Assembly (NCBI GenBank): GCA_964389805.1
Contig: CAYMFU010000158.1
Location: 1-9,956, forward strand
Length of the DNA stretch: 9,956 nt
From: JAGTVG01 sp964389805
GTDB taxonomy: Bacteria; Bacteroidota; Bacteroidia; Cytophagales; Cyclobacteriaceae
Direction of reading: 5' to 3'
Shown here: positions 1 through 6,896 of the stretch, one piece after another
Numbering within the stretch: position 1 is the first letter of the stretch
Layout of the letters: each line of letters opens with the position of its first letter
The notes under the pieces: model-generated
Databases searched by the model: none
What the model was told of the DNA's origin: nothing
Seen by the model: the letters and a program-made list of their open reading frames with translations, nothing else
Made by a program: the position numbers and the translations under genes

Positions 1-1
1 A

Positions 2-316
2 TGGGTAAACACAAAAGAATATATGATTACAGAGAAGAGTCATCCAAATACCAAAGATGGATTCTCCGCAACATGGGAAGCTTGCTATGATAATGAAAAT
101 CTGTATTTCTTAATTGACGTGACGGATGAAAGCAACCTGCAGGCCAGAAAAGTTGAAATCGATCTGGATGGCACTAAATATAAATCTTTCAAAGCGGTGA
201 GAACGATCGACAATATAGAATCCTATGCTGATATTGGTGTATATACGGTAAAGGATGGTTCGATTATCTATGAGGCACCTTCCAGGTCGATTACCACGTT
301 TATAGGTATAGACTAA
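2..316 (+). CDS. 3' end of a carbohydrate-active protein (CBM9-like segment plus GH30-like C-terminal strands), 5' truncated by window edge
   Basis: The reading frame is open from the left edge, so this is the last ~104 residues of a longer gene; the ATG at position 23 is probably internal. Residues just after it (DGFSATWEACYDNENLYFL, then IDVTDES) resemble the strand pattern of family 9 carbohydrate-binding modules, with aromatic residues around a D-x-x-NLYFL core. The last ~45 residues (RTIDNIESYADIG, then the end SRSITTFIG) resemble the closing beta-sandwich strands of GH30-type glycosidases, where an RTS...N motif and a terminal S-I-T-T-F are common. It is therefore most likely the tail of an exported polysaccharide-degrading enzyme. 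The CBM9-like part is too short to be a full module and passes straight into the GH30-like part, so the assignment is uncertain. The next gene starts 11 nt after the stop and may be cotranscribed. Confidence 0.6.
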   Translation, partial: WVNTKEYMITEKSHPNTKDGFSATWEACYDNENLYFLIDVTDESNLQARKVEIDLDGTKYKSFKAVRTIDNIESYADIGVYTVKDGSIIYEAPSRSITTFIGID

Positions 317-327
317 ATATTTATTTA

Positions 328-984
328 TTGTCAGGTATATTCTTAAAAATAATACTCTTCCTGTTTCTTTCAGTTCTTTTAAGTCTGATTCCTGTGAACA
401 CATCATTTTCACCCGCTAAGGAGGGGATTCCTATCTATATTTCCTCAAATGGAGTTCATACCGATATCATACTTCCCATCAAAACTGATATCATTGATTG
501 GCAGGCTCTTTTTGAACCGGAAGAATTTGGAAATGGATGGGTATATGCATCTTATATTGCCTTTGGCTGGGGAGATAAGGGATTTTTCCTTAATACCCCG
601 GAATGGTCGGATTTAAAGCTTAGTACAGCCTTAACTGCATTATTTATGCCCAGTGTTTCTGCCATGCATGTATCCCTCTGGCCACAACCTGAGGAAAATA
701 TTCTGACCAAAAAAACATTACTATCTGGAAAAGACTACGAAGAAATTGTAGCTTATATATTAAATTCTTTTTCCAGGGGAACTGATGGAAAAGTTTTGAA
801 AATCAATCACCCTGGATACGGTGACTATGACCTTTTTTTTGAATCTTCTCTTAAATTCCATCTTTTCAAAACCTGTAATGTCTGGACCAATACAGGTCTG
901 AAAATTGCAGGTGTTCGGTCCAGTTTCTGGACACCTTATGACAAGCCCATATTATACCATCTTTCAAATATTAAGGGGCCTTAA
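328..984 (+). CDS. DUF2459 / TIGR02117-family exported protein
   Basis: This 218-residue protein has one N-terminal hydrophobic segment (residues ~4-23, a signal peptide or membrane anchor without a lipobox), so the rest probably lies in the periplasm. Family-typical blocks are SNGVHTDIILP (40-50), AFGWGDKGFFLNTPEW (78-93), HVSLWP (114-119) and TCNVWTNTGLKIAG (182-195), followed by W201-T-P. These match the DUF2459 family, first noted near urease genes; no urease gene is visible here and the biochemical role is unknown. The start is a TTG with no Shine-Dalgarno sequence. The frame is open back to a stop at 271 but offers no ATG, so TTG at 328 is the best choice yet not certain. It lies 11 nt behind the upstream gene and no separate promoter is visible, which suggests cotranscription. 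The conserved His44 and Cys183 could be functional, but this is inference. Confidence 0.82.
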   Translation: MSGIFLKIILFLFLSVLLSLIPVNTSFSPAKEGIPIYISSNGVHTDIILPIKTDIIDWQALFEPEEFGNGWVYASYIAFGWGDKGFFLNTPEWSDLKLSTALTALFMPSVSAMHVSLWPQPEENILTKKTLLSGKDYEEIVAYILNSFSRGTDGKVLKINHPGYGDYDLFFESSLKFHLFKTCNVWTNTGLKIAGVRSSFWTPYDKPILYHLSNIKGP

Positions 985-1088
985 GATTTCTTATTCTTTA
1001 TGAAGTGTATTTATAGCTTTTATCTATGGAAAGATCCAGTACGACAAGTACCGCCGCTTTTACTCATCATACCGGTTCTTTCAGCAAA

Positions 1089-1367
1089 TTATAAGACCAG
1101 TTCTTTATCGAGAACAAAAATCTTAACTGTTTCCCTTTTCACTCCATCGTGGGCCATAGCATCAGCCGTTTCCTGTGAATCAAGACTTTTAAGATAGCGA
1201 CCAAGATCATCGGGTTCAAAACAAATGGCAACTTCATTTTTATCGTTAGCAGAAAATTGTACGGCCTTGCTTAAAGACATACCTCTAAACATGTCAGAGT
1301 GAGATCGGAAACCTGTTTCCCATTTTGCTGAATCTTCCACATCAGCAGTGATTATTACTTTTGTCAT
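1089..1367 (-). CDS. small dimeric alpha/beta-barrel (ABM-like) protein
   Basis: This is a 92-residue soluble protein. It opens with MTKVIITADVEDSAKWETGF, the typical first strand and helix of ferredoxin-like ABM proteins (V-x-D-x-x-K-W), continues with FRSH (20-23), a strand EVAICFEPDD (45-54), a helix ending in MAHDGV (71-76), and a final strand VKIFVLD (81-87). Proteins of this fold usually dimerise and bind or oxidise small ligands, or have unknown roles; no catalytic residue can be assigned here. The frame runs back to a TTG at 1421, but the ATG at 1367 begins the conserved domain exactly and is preferred. No Shine-Dalgarno sequence is visible. The gene is divergent from the CDF gene (135 bp between starts) and convergent with the DUF2459 gene. 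Confidence 0.72.
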   Translation of the reverse strand: MTKVIITADVEDSAKWETGFRSHSDMFRGMSLSKAVQFSANDKNEVAICFEPDDLGRYLKSLDSQETADAMAHDGVKRETVKIFVLDKELVL

Positions 1368-1452
1368 GACAATAGGGTTTTGGTGAACCTTGAATGTACG
1401 ATATATATTAACCGCATACAAGATATTATTTAAGTATACCTTGTCCAGGGAA

Positions 1453-1483
1453 TTTGAGAAATGATAACGATGTCATACTTTTG
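1453..1483 (+). promoter_or_regulatory. Bacteroidota-type promoter of the CDF gene
   Basis: A TTTG (-33) at 1453-1456 is followed after 19 nt by TACTTTTG (-7, matching TAnnTTTG) at 1476-1483. Element sequence and spacing both match the Bacteroidota primary sigma consensus. Transcription would start near 1488-1491, giving a leader of about 12-15 nt before the ATG at 1503. The spacer contains an imperfect palindrome, ATGATAACGATGTCAT (1461-1476), with 12 of 16 positions symmetric, which could be an operator. Confidence 0.7.
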
Positions 1484-1502
1484 TATCGAATCGGTTTGAA
1501 CT

Positions 1503-2426
1503 ATGCACCAACACAATCATCATTCTCATAGTAATTTAAGAGGCAGAAAATTGATCGTAACAATTTTCCTGAACCTTTTAATTACTGTCGTACAAATACT
1601 TGGGGCTATATTTGCCAATTCTCTTGCCTTGTTATCTGATGCTTTTCATAACTTCAGTGATACATCTTCCCTCCTCTTCAGCTACATAGCCAATCGACTA
1701 ACGAGAAGAAAATCAACAAAAGAGCAAACATTTGGCTTTAAAAGAGCTGAGATAATTGCCGCCTTTATAAATTCGAGTATCTTGTTGATCGTTGGTGCTC
1801 TTCTAATTTATGAATCCATAGAGAGGATCATTAATCCTCCTGAATCGGATATTAATGCAATACTTGTTATGTCAATGGCGGCATTCAGTATTCTGGCCAA
1901 CGGATTGAGTGTTATGATCCTGAAACAGGACGCCAGGGAGAACATGAATATTCGATCTTCCTATCTTCACTTATTTACGGATATGCTCTCTTCAATTGCC
2001 GTACTTCTTGGGGGGGTAACGATATATTTCTTCAATCTGACTATTGTAGATCCCATCTTATCCATTGCAATAGCTATATATCTGATGGTCTTTGGATGGA
2101 AATTAGTTGTACAAAGTTTAAAGGTTCTCATGCAATTTACACCTTCCGGAATGGATATTGAGACAATTGCAAAAGATCTTTCTCAATTTAAAGAGGTAAA
2201 AAATATACATCATGGTCATTTATGGCAACTTACCGATCATGAGTACATGTTTGAAGCTCATATTGACTTTGAAAAAGACTTGCCTATCAGCAAAGCTTGT
2301 ACAGTGATGAATGAAATGCGAATACACCTCAGTAAGAGATATCACATTCACCACGCCACATTTCAACCAGAATTTGGTGTATCCTGCAATTCGGACCTGA
2401 TTCATCAGGATCTTATCCAGGAATAG
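1503..2426 (+). CDS. cation diffusion facilitator (CzcD/ZitB-type Zn2+ efflux)
   Basis: This 307-residue inner-membrane proton antiporter exports divalent metal, probably zinc. The N-terminus is His-rich (HQHNHHSHS, residues 2-10). Six membrane segments follow at roughly 18-38, 41-62, 85-105, 117-140, 155-177 and 182-205. The tetrahedral transport site has the zinc-type H-D/H-D form: H49 and D53 in TM2 (SDAFHNFSD) and H156 and D160 in TM5 (LHLFTD). The cytoplasmic C-terminal domain (~215-290) keeps the usual metal-binding histidines in HHGHLW (236-241), EAHIDF (251-256) and HIHHATFQPE (281-290). Length is normal for the family. It starts with an ATG 20 nt after a strong promoter. The palindrome inside that promoter suggests metal-responsive repression, which is inference. 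Exact metal preference cannot be read from sequence alone. Confidence 0.95.
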   Translation: MHQHNHHSHSNLRGRKLIVTIFLNLLITVVQILGAIFANSLALLSDAFHNFSDTSSLLFSYIANRLTRRKSTKEQTFGFKRAEIIAAFINSSILLIVGALLIYESIERIINPPESDINAILVMSMAAFSILANGLSVMILKQDARENMNIRSSYLHLFTDMLSSIAVLLGGVTIYFFNLTIVDPILSIAIAIYLMVFGWKLVVQSLKVLMQFTPSGMDIETIAKDLSQFKEVKNIHHGHLWQLTDHEYMFEAHIDFEKDLPISKACTVMNEMRIHLSKRYHIHHATFQPEFGVSCNSDLIHQDLIQE

Positions 2427-2504
2427 TAAAATTATATTATTAAATCGGATCGGATTAAATCCACGATATTTTATGCAAACCAAAACATGAATAAAACTAT
2501 AGGT

Positions 2505-2879
2505 CTATTCATTCCTGGTGATTAGCATTTTGATTGGTTCTGCAATGCTGAAATTCAGGGAATAGTAATCTGTTCCCAGCACATTGCTCAGAAAACTACA
2601 ATTGGGCATCAATTGATCAATGATATAATTTGCCCGTACTCCAGCCGCAATGATATTGCAGTCCCCATCAATAATGATCACTTTTGGAAAACACTCCTCA
2701 AGGTTATCGAGTTTATCCATACATATTTTATTTAAATCATGTATCTGATTGACAAACTCCAATTCAGCCATTGAAACTTTGGCCGTTAATGCAGATCCTT
2801 CTCCCTCATTACTACCGGCCATTGTCATGTTGAAAGTAATTGTTACGATCAACAGGATTAAATATGGAACCTTTTTCAT
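2505..2879 (-). CDS. small exported protein of unknown function with four cysteines
   Basis: I do not recognise the family. The 124-residue product begins MKKVPYLILLIVTITFNMTMAG, a good type I signal peptide with likely cleavage near TMA-G or MAG-S (residues 20-23). The mature part is about 100 residues, with a predicted helix around 35-62 and a strand-like block KVIIIDGDC (66-74). It has four cysteines (53, 63, 74, 94), an even number that could form two disulfides in the periplasm. The frame extends back to a TTG at 2939, but those extra residues do not improve the signal peptide, so the ATG at 2879 is chosen. It lies 174 bp downstream of the GH3 gene on the same strand, separated by a strong inverted repeat, and is convergent with the CDF gene. 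No convincing promoter is visible. Confidence 0.65.
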   Translation of the reverse strand: MKKVPYLILLIVTITFNMTMAGSNEGEGSALTAKVSMAELEFVNQIHDLNKICMDKLDNLEECFPKVIIIDGDCNIIAAGVRANYIIDQLMPNCSFLSNVLGTDYYSLNFSIAEPIKMLITRNE

Positions 2880-3000
2880 GGCAGTAAAATTTAAATAATC
2901 AGCGATAATAAAAATTATATTCCCAACAGCGTGCCACAATTTATAATGTGCTATAAATCAATGCCTTACAAAATATGTGAATATTATTTATGTGTGCATA

Positions 3001-3032
3001 ACTGAACACTTTCAAGTGCACTAGTGTTCAGT
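3001..3032. repeat. inverted repeat with nested palindromes downstream of GH3
   Basis: A perfect 10-bp inverted repeat has arms ACTGAACACT (3001-3010) and AGTGTTCAGT (3023-3032) with a 12-nt spacer. The same stretch holds further exact palindromes: CACTTTCAAGTG (3007-3018, 5-bp arms), AGTGCACT (3015-3022) and CACTAGTG (3019-3026), so CACT/AGTG half-sites occur repeatedly. It lies 21 nt past the GH3 stop codon and 121 nt upstream of the small exported gene. As minus-strand RNA it would fold into a stable hairpin, but no U-tract follows, so it is not a classical intrinsic terminator. A transcript-end hairpin or a protein-binding site are both possible. Confidence 0.65.
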
Positions 3033-3053
3033 ATGAAAATATGATAAAATATA

Positions 3054-5351
3054 CTAGTCGGATTGAAGCTTAAATCTTGATTCGAGTGTTCCTACAATGA
3101 TCCTGAAGAAACCGTCTTCCATCATTTTCCTTCCCTGATCATCCGGATACGCCAAATGCTCCTCCGGATCTATGGTAAAAGAGTATTCTTTCATTTCTCC
3201 AGGCAATAAAAACTGTTTTTCAAAATATTTTAATTGTTTAATGGGCCTGCTGTAAGTGCCCACCTCATCAGCGATATACCATAGTACAGCCTCTTTGCCT
3301 TCTCGTTTTCCTGTATTTTTAACCTTTACAGAAACCTGCAATTTTTCATTCTCAGTAATAACAGAATCACTCAGTATAAGGTCTGAATATTCAAATTGGG
3401 TATAACTTAAGCCACTGCCGAATACTCCAATTGTGTATTTCATTAATTCCGTATTATGAGCGTTTAAGCCATTAAATACAGTATGCCCGTGATTATAAGA
3501 TAACATATGCCCGGCCTGATAGGGATAAGTAATTGACATCTTGGCACTTGGGTTTATCCTGCCGCTCAAAATACCTGCTATTGCTGCTCCTCCATAGATT
3601 CCCGGTAATCCTGCAAATATCACGGCATGGCATTGATCAAACAAATCGCCAATAATTCGGGGCCTTCCTTCCAGCAATACCAAAATAACTGGCTTTTTAG
3701 TTGCAATGGCAGTTTCGATTAGTTCTATCTCATCTGAAGGGAGTGACATATTATCAATATTTCCAAATCCCTCAGCATAAGGATTTTCACCTGTTACTAT
3801 TATAACCGCATCTGAAATGCCGGCGTAATATCTTAGATGCGCCCTGTCCGACAGTGTTACCCTTGTATTTTCAAACTCTGACTGCAGGGCCTCATAAAAA
3901 GTAAGCATGGAGTCAGGATACAGACTTTCATCATCACCTTGCCAGGAATACGTCCAACCCCCACATAATCCCATTTTAGAATCTGCATTTGCCCCGATTA
4001 CTGTTAAACGGTTTGGCTTTCCCATTGGTAAAAGTCGATTTTCATTTTTCATTAACACAATAGATTCGGCTACAGCGTCTTTGGCAGCTTTTCGTGCTTC
4101 CTCCGTGTTTATGGTTTTGAAATAATCTCCTGATGGAAATGGATTCTTAAAGATTCCCAATTGATATTTTAACCTTAATATTCGTTTTACAGACAGATCT
4201 ATCCTTTCCTCAGGTATCCTCCCATCTTCGACGAGGGATATCAGATAACCGCAAAAATCTGTAGACATAGGAGTCATGGCCACATCAACGCCAGCAATTA
4301 TGGTTTTATAGGTTGACTCTTTTTCGTTTTCCGTGACAAAATGTTCAGTATTAAGTTTTATTATATCCTTGTAATCAGTTACCACTACACCTTCAAAACC
4401 TAGTTCATCTCTCAATACGGTAGTCAGATAATGAAATGAAGAATATACTGGTATCCCATTGATTGCACCACTGTTAGCCATTACGGTCATGGCACCACTT
4501 TTGATGGCGGCCTCGAATGGCGGTACCAAAAATTCATATAGTTTCTGAGAATTAATATCAGCCTCGGTCCGGTCCCAGCCACTATTAGGCACCGAATATC
4601 CGATGAAGTGTTTTGCAGATGCTGCCATTTTATAGCTCCCTATTTGTGTTTCCTGCAATCCTGTTATATATTCTGCTCCCATAATCGTGGAGAGATAGGT
4701 ATCCTCTCCGAAAGTTTCATATAGCCTGGGCCAATTTTTCTTTATACCTATTCCCAGAACAGGTGCAAAATTCCAGTGGTGCCCAAGTGAGGCCGCTTCG
4801 AGAGCTGTATACTTACCCATATCATATGCAAAGGCTGAGTTGAAAGTAGCTCCAATGTTTAGCTGGTGAGGGAAGACTGTCCCTTCTGCCAGGAAATTGG
4901 CACCGTGAATGTGGTCTATACCAAAAATTACAGGTATCTTATTCGTAGAATTCATCATATTTATTTCCTGAAAAAAACGGCATACCCCTGCCCATTCTTC
5001 TGCAGTCCGTACTCCTCCCTGTAAAATTGAACCAATCTGATAGGTTTGGATAACTGTTTTCAGTTTAGCTGTATCAATAGTTATGGATTGAGTCCATGTG
5101 GCATCCCCGCTGGCATCTTCCACACTAAAAAATGACTCATTAATCTGGGTCATTTGACCCACCTTTTCAACAAGGGACATCCGTAATAGAAGACTATCAA
5201 TAAAGTCTTCCATAACATCATCATCTGTCCTTTCATGGGCAATTCGCTCAAAGATGGACAGATCCCTGGGCCCATCACTGTATCTTTTCTTACAACCCGT
5301 TGTAAGAATTATACCTATTGCGAGAACGTAATAAATGATTGATAATCTCAT
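3054..5351 (-). CDS. GH3 family beta-glucosidase, lipoprotein
   Basis: This 765-residue enzyme hydrolyses terminal beta-linked glucose (or similar sugars) from glycosides. The lipobox L-T-T-G-C puts the lipidated cysteine at residue 20, so it is anchored to a membrane outside the cytoplasm. The GH3 barrel domain (~52-395) contains FGIDHIHG (D146), KHF (K247-H248) and the nucleophile in VVTDY (D326). The GH3 C domain (~430-650) contains GENPYAEG, where E527 is the likely acid/base, as in ExoI-type enzymes. A C-terminal fibronectin III-like domain (~672-755) completes the common three-domain form; no PA14 insert is present. The frame extends to a TTG at 5375, but that codon lies inside the -7 promoter element, and ATG 5351 gives a normal lipoprotein signal. 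It is divergent from the symporter gene across a long inverted repeat. Exact linkage specificity is unknown. Confidence 0.96.
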   Translation of the reverse strand: MRLSIIYYVLAIGIILTTGCKKRYSDGPRDLSIFERIAHERTDDDVMEDFIDSLLLRMSLVEKVGQMTQINESFFSVEDASGDATWTQSITIDTAKLKTVIQTYQIGSILQGGVRTAEEWAGVCRFFQEINMMNSTNKIPVIFGIDHIHGANFLAEGTVFPHQLNIGATFNSAFAYDMGKYTALEAASLGHHWNFAPVLGIGIKKNWPRLYETFGEDTYLSTIMGAEYITGLQETQIGSYKMAASAKHFIGYSVPNSGWDRTEADINSQKLYEFLVPPFEAAIKSGAMTVMANSGAINGIPVYSSFHYLTTVLRDELGFEGVVVTDYKDIIKLNTEHFVTENEKESTYKTIIAGVDVAMTPMSTDFCGYLISLVEDGRIPEERIDLSVKRILRLKYQLGIFKNPFPSGDYFKTINTEEARKAAKDAVAESIVLMKNENRLLPMGKPNRLTVIGANADSKMGLCGGWTYSWQGDDESLYPDSMLTFYEALQSEFENTRVTLSDRAHLRYYAGISDAVIIVTGENPYAEGFGNIDNMSLPSDEIELIETAIATKKPVILVLLEGRPRIIGDLFDQCHAVIFAGLPGIYGGAAIAGILSGRINPSAKMSITYPYQAGHMLSYNHGHTVFNGLNAHNTELMKYTIGVFGSGLSYTQFEYSDLILSDSVITENEKLQVSVKVKNTGKREGKEAVLWYIADEVGTYSRPIKQLKYFEKQFLLPGEMKEYSFTIDPEEHLAYPDDQGRKMMEDGFFRIIVGTLESRFKLQSD

Positions 5352-5372
5352 ATGAGTAAATAAGCGTATCCA

Positions 5373-5380
5373 CAAAAATA
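5373..5380 (-). promoter_or_regulatory. -7 promoter element of GH3 (TAnnTTTG)
   Basis: The minus strand reads TATTTTTG here, a full match to TAnnTTTG, about 22 nt before the ATG at 5351. Transcription would begin near 5366-5369. No good -33 TTTG is seen at the expected distance; that position falls inside the left arm of the inverted repeat at 5386-5401, consistent with a promoter needing or blocked by a bound regulator. This element decides the GH3 start codon. Confidence 0.5.
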
Positions 5381-5385
5381 TTCAA

Positions 5386-5443
5386 TTTTATAAAATATCC
5401 TTTAATGAGTGTTTTATAAGATAATTAGGATATTTTTATAAAA
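5386..5443. repeat. long inverted repeat between divergent GH3 and symporter genes (candidate operator)
   Basis: The left arm TTTTATAAAATATCCT (5386-5401) and right arm AGGATATTTTTATAAAA (5427-5443) are reverse complements except for one extra T in the right arm. The inner 10 bp of each arm (AAAATATCCT / AGGATATTTT) match perfectly. The spacer is 25 nt and the arm centres are about 41-42 bp apart, close to four helical turns. The right arm overlaps a perfect 14-bp palindrome, ATTTTTATAAAAAT (5432-5445). The left arm sits just upstream of the GH3 -7 element. The position between two divergent genes suggests shared control by a DNA-binding protein; this is inference. Confidence 0.6.
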
Positions 5444-5501
5444 ATGTCATTCCCATGCACAAGATAATGTTTTTATTATAAATATTTAAATTTTCAGGAG
5501 T

Positions 5502-6851
5502 TTGGGAAATTATATTATAGAATTCACGAATATTATCTGGGGATTGCCTTTATTGATCCTATTAATTGGAGGTGGAATTTTCTTTTTCTTTTATTCCGGC
5601 CTTGCTCCATTCAGATATTTCAGGCACGCATTCCAGATATTAATTGGGAAATATGATAACCCTGATGATCCGGGAGACATCAATCACTATGAGGCTCTTT
5701 CAACCGCACTGGCATCTACAATAGGAATGGGAAATATCAGTGGTGTGGCTATAGCTATTGCCGCGGGAGGTCCTGGTGCTATATTCTGGATGTGGATTAG
5801 TGCCTTTTTTGGTATGGCTACTAAGTTTTTCAGTTGCTCTCTGGCTGTTATGTACAGAAGAAAAGATGAAAATAATGAGCTTCAGGGAGGGCCAATGTAT
5901 GTGATCACTGAAGGATTAGGGAAAAACTGGAAACCTTTAGCTATTTTCTTTTCATTAGCTGGCATGATTGGTGTATTGCCCTTATTCCAGGTTAACCAGT
6001 TTACACAGGCCATCCGGGATATTTTTTTGATTCCGGCCGGTGTGAGCAATATCATGGGCATAAATATAGTAATGGGACTTTCACTTGCCGCTATTTCTGC
6101 TTTGGTCATTTTTGGTGGAATTAAACGAATTGGAAAAGTTGTAGGTAAACTTGTACCCGTAATGATTGTGATATATTTTCTGGTCGTCATATTGATATTA
6201 ATCCTGAATACAGCAGATATTCTTCCGGCCTTTCAATCAATTTTTGCAGATGCCTTTACGGGGAATGCTTTATTGGGTGGCGCACTGGGACAACTGATCA
6301 TTACTGGAGTAAGACGGGGTACTTTTTCCAATGAAGCAGGTATTGGTACAGCTCCTATGGCACATAGTGCAGCCAAAACCAACGAACCCATTCGGGAAGG
6401 ATTGGTTGCAATGTTAGGGCCAGCAATCGACACATTGGTTGTCTGTACTTTAACGGCCCTGGCACTGATAATAACAGGCGTCTGGATAAATCCTGAGACG
6501 GATGGTATAACGCTTACGGCTATTGCCTTTGAAAAAGCCCTGCCTGGTGCAGGAACATACATTTTAATGGTTTGTGTATTATTCTTTGCCCTGACAACCT
6601 TGTTTGCATTTCCATATTATGGGACAAAATGTTTTGCTTTCGTTTTCGGAACGAAGTATAAGAAACTATATAATTATATATATCTGATTGGGATATTTGT
6701 ATCAGCCGTAACCTCTCTGAATGTATTAATCAGTTTTGTAGACGGTGTTTATGCATTAATGGCCATTCCCACAATGATCTCTACACTTTTACTTGCTCCG
6801 AGGGTGAGAAGAGAGTTTAAAAAATATTTCAAAAAGATCAGTACCCGTTAA
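5502..6851 (+). CDS. AGCS-family sodium/amino-acid symporter (AlsT-like)
   Basis: This 449-residue inner-membrane protein has about ten or eleven hydrophobic segments and imports a small neutral amino acid (alanine or glycine in characterised members) with sodium. Family signatures are STIGMGNISGVAIAIAAGGP (72-91) with GAIFWMW (92-98), GGPMY (129-133), and RRGTFSNEAGIGTAPMAHSA (271-290), followed by DTLVVCTLTAL (310-320). Length is near the family's lower range. The motif usually read as FAFTT..GW-[SN]-YYGEKC is FALTTLFAFPYYGTKC here (362-377), with Trp and Glu replaced. The start is a TTG; an in-frame stop at 5487 leaves no ATG, and AGGAG at 5496-5500 is only one nt before the TTG, unusually close, so the true start is unsettled. 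Divergent from GH3, convergent with the Gfo/Idh/MocA gene. No full promoter match was found. Confidence 0.93.
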   Translation: MGNYIIEFTNIIWGLPLLILLIGGGIFFFFYSGLAPFRYFRHAFQILIGKYDNPDDPGDINHYEALSTALASTIGMGNISGVAIAIAAGGPGAIFWMWISAFFGMATKFFSCSLAVMYRRKDENNELQGGPMYVITEGLGKNWKPLAIFFSLAGMIGVLPLFQVNQFTQAIRDIFLIPAGVSNIMGINIVMGLSLAAISALVIFGGIKRIGKVVGKLVPVMIVIYFLVVILILILNTADILPAFQSIFADAFTGNALLGGALGQLIITGVRRGTFSNEAGIGTAPMAHSAAKTNEPIREGLVAMLGPAIDTLVVCTLTALALIITGVWINPETDGITLTAIAFEKALPGAGTYILMVCVLFFALTTLFAFPYYGTKCFAFVFGTKYKKLYNYIYLIGIFVSAVTSLNVLISFVDGVYALMAIPTMISTLLLAPRVRREFKKYFKKISTR

Positions 6852-6896
6852 TCATGATAAGTAAAAAAATCCTGCCCGGAAGTCCTGATTAAGATT

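Noticed and set aside
1000..1197. Open frame on the plus strand opposite the ABM-like gene
   Set aside because: It overlaps the coding end of a recognisable minus-strand gene, its protein shows no family pattern, and it has no promoter or ribosome site.
1368..1421. Longer TTG start for the ABM-like protein
   Set aside because: The added 18 residues precede the first conserved strand and match nothing; ATG 1367 begins the domain exactly.
2452..2462. Palindrome GGATTAAATCC between the convergent CDF and small exported genes
   Set aside because: The arms are 5 bp with a one-base centre, too tight for a hairpin, and there is no T-tract; it may be chance in AT-rich DNA.
5352..5375. Longer GH3 start at TTG 5375
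   Set aside because: The TTG is part of the TATTTTTG -7 element, and the ATG at 5351 already gives a complete lipoprotein signal peptide.
5431..5438. TATTTTTA as a -7 element for the symporter gene
   Set aside because: It lacks the final G of TAnnTTTG, has no TTTG about 19 nt upstream, and is better explained as part of the inverted repeat.
6852..6896. Possible terminator between the convergent symporter and Gfo/Idh/MocA genes
   Set aside because: A run of A (T on the minus strand) is present at 6864-6870, but no stem longer than about 4 bp could be formed ahead of it.
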